Assembly: GCA_035653595.1 (NCBI GenBank)
Contig: DASRBO010000130.1
Location: 1-64,000 of the forward strand
Direction of reading: 5' to 3'
Origin: DASRBO01 sp035653595
Lineage (GTDB): Bacteria > Actinomycetota > Acidimicrobiia > Acidimicrobiales > JAJPHE01
DNA length: 64,000 bases
The notes below the pieces were generated by a model. That model was not told the origin of the DNA. It saw nothing but the letters and a program-made list of their open reading frames with translations, and did not search any database. This document shows positions 58,769 to 64,000 of this stretch, piece by piece (the first letter of the stretch is position 1; every line of letters starts with the position of its first letter). The position numbers and the translations under genes were made by a program.

Positions 58769-59761
58769 ATGAGGCTCTCCCAGCTGCAGACCCCGGCCCT
58801 GGTCGTCGACGCCGCCGACCTCGAGCACAACCTGGCCACCATGGCCGCCGCCGTCCCCGGCCGCCGGCTGCGGCCCCACGTGAAGGCGCACAAGTGCACG
58901 GCCCTGGCCCGGCGCCAGGCCGATCACGGCGCCGACCGATTCACCTGCGCCACCATCCGCGAGGTGGAGGTCATGGCCGCCGCCGGCCTGGGCGACGACC
59001 TCCTGCTGGCCAACGAGGTGGCCGACACGACCAGGCTCGGCGCCCTGGTGGCCGCCGGGGCCCGGGTGACCGTGGCTGTGGACTCGGAGGCCACCATCGC
59101 CGCCGCAGCCAAGGGCGGGGTGACCGAGGTGCTCATCGACGTCAACGTGGGCCTGCCCCGGTGCGGGGCCGACCCCGCCGACGTCGCCCGGCTGGCCGAC
59201 CGGGCCCGCTCCTCGGGGCTCGAGGTGCGCGGGGTCATGGGCTACGAGGGCCACGTGGTCGGGCTGGAGGACGAGTCCCGCCGGGTCGAGGGGGTGAAGG
59301 CGTCGATGGAGCTCCTGGTCGCCGCCCACGCCGAGGTCGGCGGAGAGCTCATCTCCGCCGGCGGCACCGGCACCTACGCCATCAACACCCTGGCCAACGA
59401 GATCCAGGCCGGCTCCTACGCCCTCATGGACACGGCCTACGCCAAGCTGGGCCTGCCCTTCCGCCAGGCCCTGTCTGTGCTGGCCACGGTGATATCGGTC
59501 TCCCCCGGCTGGGCGGTCGCCGACTGCGGGCTCAAGGCCCTCGGCATGGACCACGGCAATCCCGCCATACCCGGGGCGTCGGTGTGGTTCTGCTCCGACG
59601 AGCACATCACCTTCGCCGCCGAGGAGCCCCCCAAGGTCGGTGAGCGCATCCGGGTGCTACCGGCCCACGTCGATCCCACCGTCGCCTACCACGAGGCCCT
59701 CCACCTGGTCGACGGCGACGAGGTGGTGGACAGCTGGGCGGTGGACATGCGGGGCTGGTAG
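58769..59761 (+). CDS. D-threonine aldolase/DSD1-like PLP enzyme (alanine-racemase fold)
   Basis: The 330-residue protein starts LSQLQTPALVVDAADLEHN, typical of fold-type III PLP enzymes. The PLP lysine is in LRPHVKAHKC. The C-terminal metal site of the DTA/D-serine dehydratase group is suggested by ALGMDHGNPA and VLPAHVDPTVAYHEALHLVD, with the conserved His and Asp/Cys region. It should act on a D-amino acid such as D-threonine, D-serine or a hydroxy derivative. ATG 58769 is chosen; ATG 58751 would add six residues. Confidence 0.85.
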   Translation: MRLSQLQTPALVVDAADLEHNLATMAAAVPGRRLRPHVKAHKCTALARRQADHGADRFTCATIREVEVMAAAGLGDDLLLANEVADTTRLGALVAAGARVTVAVDSEATIAAAAKGGVTEVLIDVNVGLPRCGADPADVARLADRARSSGLEVRGVMGYEGHVVGLEDESRRVEGVKASMELLVAAHAEVGGELISAGGTGTYAINTLANEIQAGSYALMDTAYAKLGLPFRQALSVLATVISVSPGWAVADCGLKALGMDHGNPAIPGASVWFCSDEHITFAAEEPPKVGERIRVLPAHVDPTVAYHEALHLVDGDEVVDSWAVDMRGW

Positions 59762-59796
59762 GCCCGTCCGACCCCGGCCCTTCCGGAGCGGCGGGC

Positions 59797-60363
59797 TCAG
59801 CCGAGGAGAGCGGCCATCGCCCGGAGCGCCCGGCCCCGATGGGAGATGGCGTGCTTGGACTCCGGGTCCATCTCGGCGAAGGTACGACCGCCGCCGCCCT
59901 CGGGGGCGAAGACCGGGTCGTACCCGAAGCCCCCCCCACCGCGGGGGCGGTCCACGATCACGCCGGTGACCGATCCCTCGGCGGTCAGCTCCCGCCCGTC
60001 GGGGAACGCCACCGCCACCACGGTGCGGAACCGGGCCCGGCGGTCGTCGAAGCGGGCCAGCTCCTCCAGCAGCTTGGCCACGTTGTCGGCATAGGTCGCC
60101 CCCTCGCCGGCGTAGCGGGCCGACCTCACGCCGGGCGCGCCCCCGAGGGCGTTCACCTCCAGACCGGTGTCGTCGGCCAGGGCGGCCTCGGAGGTGGCCC
60201 GCACCAGGGCCCTGGCCTTGAGCAGGGCGTTGCCCTCGAGGGTCGGCTCGGTCTCGTCGACGTCAGGGACCTCGGGCGGCCGGGGCAGCAGCTGGTGAGC
60301 GGTGAAGATGGCGGCGATCTCCACCGCCTTGTCCGGGTTGGCCGTGGCCAGGACCAGACGCAC
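59797..60363 (-). CDS. rdgB: XTP/dITP diphosphatase (HAM1/RdgB)
   Basis: The 188-residue enzyme removes non-canonical purine nucleotides from the pool. It begins VRLVLATANPDKAVEIAAIF (GTG start), then ALADDTGLEVNALGGAPGVR with the catalytic Asp pair, VVAVAFPDGRE and a C-terminal SHRGRALR. It follows rph by eight bases, the same order as Rv1340-Rv1341 in mycobacteria. The operon is murI, phosphodiesterase, rph, rdgB. Confidence 0.94.
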   Translation of the reverse strand: MRLVLATANPDKAVEIAAIFTAHQLLPRPPEVPDVDETEPTLEGNALLKARALVRATSEAALADDTGLEVNALGGAPGVRSARYAGEGATYADNVAKLLEELARFDDRRARFRTVVAVAFPDGRELTAEGSVTGVIVDRPRGGGGFGYDPVFAPEGGGGRTFAEMDPESKHAISHRGRALRAMAALLG

Positions 60364-60371
60364 GGCTCCGG

Positions 60372-61106
60372 TCAGCGCCGGGGCGAAGGGAGCTGGGCCA
60401 CCACCGCCTCCTGCTTGTCGAGCAGGGTGGCGCAACCGTGCTCGCCCAGGGACAGCAGCTCCTGCAGCTCGGTCTTGGAGAAGGGCAGCCCCTCGGCGGT
60501 CCCCTGCACCTCGACGAACCGGCCCGAGGATGTCATGACCAGGTTCATGTCCACCTCGGCCCGCGAATCCTCCGAGTAGTCGAGGTCGAGCATGCAGACC
60601 GCGTCCACCACGCCAACCGACACCGCCGCGCAACCCTCGCGGATGGGATGGGCGGCGAGTCGCCCGGTCTGGACCAGGCGGGTGAAGGCGTCGTGCAGGG
60701 CCAGGTAGGCGCCGCATATCGATGCGGTACGGGTGCCCCCGTCGGCCTGGAGGACGTCGCAGTCCAGCACGATCTGCATCTCGCCCATCAGGGTGAGGTC
60801 GGTGACCGAGCGCAGGGCCCGGCCTATGAGGCGCTGGATCTCCTGGGTCCGTCCCGACTGCTTCCCCCGGGCCGCCTCGCGGTCTGCCCGCTCCGGCGTG
60901 GAGCCGGGCAGCATCGAGTACTCCGCCGTAACCCAGCCCCGGCCGCCACCGCGCAGCCAAGGTGGCACCCGCTCGTCGATGGACGCCGTGCACAGGACCC
61001 GGGTGCGGCCCTGGTCCACCAGCACCGACCCGGCGGCGAACTCGGTGAAGTCGCGGGTGAACTGCGTCGGGCGCAGATCGTCGGGCTGGCGTCCGTCCCG
61101 CCTCAT
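60372..61106 (-). CDS. rph: Ribonuclease PH
   Basis: The 244-residue exonuclease trims tRNA 3' ends using phosphate. The start MRRDGRQPDDLRP is typical, and the core shows GSVLVDQGRTRVLCTASID, GWVTAEYSMLPGST, DADGGTRTA-like QADGGTRTASICGAYLAL and DLDYSEDSRAEVDMNLVM. The ATG shares ATGA with the upstream phosphodiesterase stop. Confidence 0.95.
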   Translation of the reverse strand: MRRDGRQPDDLRPTQFTRDFTEFAAGSVLVDQGRTRVLCTASIDERVPPWLRGGGRGWVTAEYSMLPGSTPERADREAARGKQSGRTQEIQRLIGRALRSVTDLTLMGEMQIVLDCDVLQADGGTRTASICGAYLALHDAFTRLVQTGRLAAHPIREGCAAVSVGVVDAVCMLDLDYSEDSRAEVDMNLVMTSSGRFVEVQGTAEGLPFSKTELQELLSLGEHGCATLLDKQEAVVAQLPSPRR

Positions 61107-61864
61107 ACTGCGCTCACCATGTCCGCCGCCGCGGCCACGACGGGGGCACCGAAGGCGGCGCTGGCCTCGATGCAGGCCAGGCCGGGGTCGACGGTGGGCT
61201 GCAGGTGGGTGATCACCAACCGGCCCACGCCGGCGCGCCGGGCGGTCTCGCCGGCCTGACGAGCGGTCATGTGCCTGCCACCACCTTCCTGGGAGCTGAG
61301 GTAGGTCGCCTCGCACAGGGCGAGGTCGAGGCCGGCGCCGAGGGCCTCGAGGGACCAGCCCGGACCGGAGTCGGCAGAGTAGCCCAAGGCCCTTCCGCCT
61401 CCTTCGACCCGAACGGCCAGGGTTTCCGGGCCGTGGTCGGTGCGGCTGAAGCGCAGCAGGAGGTCCCCGACGGGACGCTCGTCACCGTCGCCCACCACGT
61501 CCCAGGCCAGCTTGTGCACCGGACCCTGGGCCCGGTCGGAGAGGCCGGCGGGCACCAGCACCGGCACCGGGTCGAGGTGGTAGACGTGCTCGCTGGCCAC
61601 GGCGAAGCCCTGCACGTCGGTCCAGTGATCGGGGTGCTCGTGGCTGAGCACGATGGCGTCGACGTCGGCCAGGCCGACGTGGCGCTGAAGGTTGGCCAGG
61701 GTGCCCGGTCCGGCGTCGAGCCACAGGCAGGTGGTGGCGCTGCGCACCAGGTACCCGCTGCAGGCCATGCCCGGCCCGGCGAAGCTGCCCGAGCACCCCA
61801 GCACGGTGAGGGTAAGCCCGGTCCGGTCCGTCGGACCGACAGCGCCGCTCACGGTTCCGGCCAC
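61103..61864 (-). CDS. MBL-fold hydrolase, Rv1339-like (candidate cAMP phosphodiesterase)
   Basis: The 253-residue protein has the metallo-beta-lactamase zinc motif VLSHEHPDHWTDVQGF, further ligands in SADSGPG and ITHLQP, and the N-terminal TLTVLGCSGSFAGPGMACS found in RNase Z-like and cyclic nucleotide phosphodiesterases. It sits between murI and rph, the same place as Rv1339 in Mycobacterium tuberculosis, reported to be an atypical cAMP phosphodiesterase. The role is transferred from that synteny and motif pattern. It overlaps murI by 16 bases. Confidence 0.85.
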   Translation of the reverse strand: MAGTVSGAVGPTDRTGLTLTVLGCSGSFAGPGMACSGYLVRSATTCLWLDAGPGTLANLQRHVGLADVDAIVLSHEHPDHWTDVQGFAVASEHVYHLDPVPVLVPAGLSDRAQGPVHKLAWDVVGDGDERPVGDLLLRFSRTDHGPETLAVRVEGGGRALGYSADSGPGWSLEALGAGLDLALCEATYLSSQEGGGRHMTARQAGETARRAGVGRLVITHLQPTVDPGLACIEASAAFGAPVVAAAADMVSAV

Positions 61865-62658
61865 GAGCGGGCCTCGACCTGGTCGAGCTCGGGGCCAAGC
61901 ATGCGCCGGCCCAGGGCCCGGAACACGTCGACGTCCCCCGAGGAGACGAAGCGGTGACTGCCCTTGCCAGCGCTGCGGCGCCCCAGCCCGGTTTCGGAGA
62001 GGATCGAGCGCACCTCGAAGGCCGTCTCGTCCGCCGAGGAGACCAGCACCACCTGGCGGCCCATCACATCGGCGATGGTCCGGGCGAGGAAGGGATAGTG
62101 GGTGCAGCCGAGGAGCAGGGTGTCCACCCCGGCCCGGCGGACGGGGTCGAGCAGCCGCTCGGCCAACACGTGGACCTGCTCGGAGTCGGTCTCCCCCCGC
62201 TCGACGAACTCGACGAAGCCGGGGCAGGCGGCGCTGGTGAGCCGGACCGGCGCCCGCAGCGACCGGACTGCCCGGTCGTAGGCGCTGGAGTTGATCGTCC
62301 CCACCGTTCCGATCACCCCCACCCGCCCGTTGCGGGTGGCCTGCACCGCCGCCCGGATGCCGGGGTCGATCACCCCAACGACCGGCACGTCCAGCTCGAA
62401 GCGGAGCAGCTCGAGGGCGGCGGCGGCAGCGGTGTTGCAGGCGACCACGACCATCTTCACGGCGTAGTCCGTCACCAGGGTGGCGGCGATCTGGCGAGCG
62501 AACTCCCGCACCTCCTCCAGCGGTCGGGGGCCGTAGGGATAGCGGCCGGTGTCGCCCACGTAGACCAGGTCTTCGTCCGGCAGCAGGTCGATGAGGGCCC
62601 GGGCGACCGTCAGGCCGCCGAAGCCGCTGTCGAACATCCCGATCGGGCGGTCGTCCAT
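61849..62658 (-). CDS. murI: Glutamate racemase
   Basis: The 269-residue enzyme makes D-glutamate for peptidoglycan. The two catalytic cysteines are in VVVACNTAAAAALELLR and LLLGCTHYPFLARTI; the substrate-binding start IGMFDSGFGGLTVARAL is standard. ATG 62658 is chosen; a much longer frame upstream is a shadow. It heads the murI-phosphodiesterase-rph-rdgB run. Confidence 0.95.
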   Translation of the reverse strand: MDDRPIGMFDSGFGGLTVARALIDLLPDEDLVYVGDTGRYPYGPRPLEEVREFARQIAATLVTDYAVKMVVVACNTAAAAALELLRFELDVPVVGVIDPGIRAAVQATRNGRVGVIGTVGTINSSAYDRAVRSLRAPVRLTSAACPGFVEFVERGETDSEQVHVLAERLLDPVRRAGVDTLLLGCTHYPFLARTIADVMGRQVVLVSSADETAFEVRSILSETGLGRRSAGKGSHRFVSSGDVDVFRALGRRMLGPELDQVEARSWPEP

Positions 62659-62744
62659 CGCCGATCGAGGGTAGGTGGCCGGAGGAGGCTCGGGGGCCAT
62701 GGCGGCGCGGCGCCGGCGTCCCCGGTCCCGTCCGGTCCGGCGAG

Positions 62745-63833
62745 CTACCTGTTGGCCGGAGGGTGGGGACCGGCCACGACCAGGTCGGGTTGGAGGGACG
62801 CTATGTCCGGCGCCCCGGCCAGGGCCATGGCCAGGCGGAGCTGGGCGGTGAGCTCGCCGAGCACCCTCTGCACCCCGTCGGCGCCGGCGACGGTCAGGCC
62901 CCACATCAGCGGGCGGCCCACCAGGACGGCCCTGGCCCCGAGGGCGAGGGCCTTGAGCACGTCGGTCCCCCGCCGGATCCCGCCGTCGACGTAGACCTCC
63001 ACCTGGTCGCCGACGGCGTCCACCACCTCGGCTACGGCGTCGGCGGTGGCGACCACCCCGTCGAGCTGGCGTCCCCCGTGGTTGGAGACCACGACCGCCG
63101 AGGCGCCGGCGTCCACGCACCGCCGGGCGTCGTCGCCCCGCAGGACGCCCTTGGCCATGACCGGCAGGCCACTGGTCGTCGCCAGCCACTCGAGGTCCTC
63201 CGGTCCCAGCACCGGGCTCTGCTCACCGCCGGCCCGGAGGGACCGGGCGAGGCTGGCGTCGTTGACCGCCTGCAGGTCGAGCGGGACGTCGAAGCGGTTG
63301 CGGGCGTCGCGGGCCCGCCGGCCGAGGACCGGGGTGTCGACGGTGAGCACCAGGGCGGAGAACCCGGCCGCCACCGCCCGTCCGATGAGTGCCTCGGTCC
63401 GGTCGCGGTCGCGCAGCAGATAGACCTGGAACCAGGCCGGCCCGGCCGCGGCGGCGACGTCCTCGACAGGGCAGGAGGCCCGGGTGGACACCACCATCAG
63501 GCTGCCGGCGGCGGCGCACCCCTTGGCCATGGCCAGCTCGCCCTCGGGGTGGGCCAGGCGCTGGAAGGCGATCGGGGCGGCCAGGATCGGTGTGCGCACC
63601 GATCGGCCGAGGACGGTGGTGGCGGTCGAGACGGCGCTGACGTCCCTCAGCACCCTCGGCCGCAGCCGCAGCCTCGACCAGGCGGCCACATTGTCGGCCA
63701 GGGTGATCTCGTCGTCGGCCCCGCCGGCGATGTAGTCGTACACCCCGACCTCGAGGCGCTGGCGGGCCAGGGCCTCGACGGAGTCGAGGTCGAACGCCGC
63801 CACGCCGGTCGCCACCGGGTCACCCGATGACAT
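62745..63833 (-). CDS. FMN-dependent alpha-hydroxy-acid oxidase
   Basis: The 362-residue TIM barrel shows VYDYIAGGADDEITLADN near the start, ILAAPIAFQRLAHPEGE, and the active-site stretch VVVSNHGGRQLDG with the catalytic His and Arg, followed by VYVDGGIRRGTDVLKALALG for FMN phosphate. These enzymes oxidise L-lactate, glycolate, mandelate or related acids. It lies between cysM and murI, a position occupied by a rhomboid protease in mycobacteria. Whether it is an oxidase or dehydrogenase is not clear. Confidence 0.92.
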   Translation of the reverse strand: MSSGDPVATGVAAFDLDSVEALARQRLEVGVYDYIAGGADDEITLADNVAAWSRLRLRPRVLRDVSAVSTATTVLGRSVRTPILAAPIAFQRLAHPEGELAMAKGCAAAGSLMVVSTRASCPVEDVAAAAGPAWFQVYLLRDRDRTEALIGRAVAAGFSALVLTVDTPVLGRRARDARNRFDVPLDLQAVNDASLARSLRAGGEQSPVLGPEDLEWLATTSGLPVMAKGVLRGDDARRCVDAGASAVVVSNHGGRQLDGVVATADAVAEVVDAVGDQVEVYVDGGIRRGTDVLKALALGARAVLVGRPLMWGLTVAGADGVQRVLGELTAQLRLAMALAGAPDIASLQPDLVVAGPHPPANR

Positions 63834-63848
63834 CGATGTCCCGCCGGC

Positions 63849-64000
63849 TCAGAAGTAGATGACCCGGCGGGCCCGCTCGGTGACGGCGTCGATGTCGTCG
63901 GTCCATGCCCCGGTCGACAGGTACTTCCACCCTCCGTCGGCGCACAGGGTCACGATCACCCCCTGGTCGATGGCGCCGGCGCAGCGCACGGCCCCGGCCA
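63849..64000 (-). CDS. cysM: C-terminus of a cysteine synthase (CysM-like), cut by the window edge
   Basis: The last 50 codons of a minus-strand gene are visible, ending TGA at 63849-63851. The translation contains GVIVTLCADGGWKYLSTGAW, the usual ending of PLP-dependent cysteine synthases (O-acetylserine or O-phosphoserine sulfhydrylase). Its place next to murI-rph-rdgB matches the cysO-cysM locus of mycobacteria. The catalytic lysine lies outside the window. It was found by reading the sequence, since the start is off the edge. Confidence 0.8.
   Translation of the reverse strand, partial: AGAVRCAGAIDQGVIVTLCADGGWKYLSTGAWTDDIDAVTERARRVIYF

Noticed and set aside
1..64000. CRISPR arrays, rRNA genes, prophage modules, toxin-antitoxin pairs or restriction systems
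   Set aside because: I looked for evenly spaced direct repeats, rRNA-like sequence and signature proteins and saw none; the only regular repeats are the 23-bp units at 41-132 and the coding repeats in proteins.

Overview
The window is very GC-rich and almost fully coding. It looks like chromosomal DNA of an uncultured actinobacterium, most likely of the Acidimicrobiia. That placement is an inference from several traits: F420-type luciferase-like oxidoreductases (three genes), an NDMA/mycofactocin-type alcohol dehydrogenase, GYWLV-repeat surface proteins, a MerR-TetR fusion regulator, a mycobacterium-like cysM...murI-Rv1339-rph-rdgB cluster, and many genes whose -10 box lies 5-7 nt before the start codon (leaderless style). 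No rRNA, CRISPR array, prophage or complete insertion sequence was seen. One tRNA (Gly, TCC) is present.

Layout. 1-944: no convincing gene; four 23-bp tandem units at 41-132 look like the end of an IS21-type element lying to the left. 945-6600: a small DUF3303-like gene, tRNA-Gly, an acyl-CoA thioesterase II, a GNAT protein, a secreted GH99-like protein with GYWLV repeats, a DUF2795 protein and a MaoC hydratase. 6635-11335: a PAS-GGDEF-EAL protein behind a secreted subtilase with about 33 Trp-Asn-Gly repeats. 11662-17227: alcohol dehydrogenase, DHA2 transporter, 3-methyladenine glycosylase, F420 oxidoreductase and a CoA-transferase. 17475-19071: a cold-shock protein, a gene that appears to start with CTG and overlaps it, two stacked hairpins, and a fatty-acid desaturase, which together look like a membrane/cold-response block. 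19109-27771: HelD-like RNA polymerase remodeller, TrkA-C protein, an orphan MraY, sulfotransferase, APH-like kinase, PH-like protein, aminotransferase and Mrp ATPase.

27819-37828 is the most system-like part. A five-gene operon on the minus strand encodes a membrane-fusion protein, an ABC ATPase, a MacB/FtsX-type permease, a DUF5666 lipoprotein and an Ig-like/GYWLV surface protein, with overlapping stops and starts. It is divergent from an OmpR-type regulator, a histidine kinase and msrA. The simplest reading is an envelope-stress or surface-export system under two-component control.

37860-49540: CmcJ-like oxygenase, acyl-CoA synthetase, DUF6412 and YidC paralog, HIT protein, Clp-N protein, a tandem GNAT gene with a probable frameshift, two methyltransferases, a VC0807-type membrane protein and a large FAD/Fe-S dehydrogenase. 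49818-54079: MerR-TetR fusion divergent from a DegV protein with starts sharing one base, a Gfo/Idh/MocA oxidoreductase and a hydrolase/pseudo-hydrolase pair. 54102-58725: a TetR regulator divergent, across a 24-bp palindrome, from a ferritin-like protein and two luciferase-like monooxygenases. 58769-64000: D-threonine-aldolase-like enzyme, then rdgB, rph, an Rv1339-like phosphodiesterase, murI, an FMN hydroxy-acid oxidase and the C-terminus of cysM.
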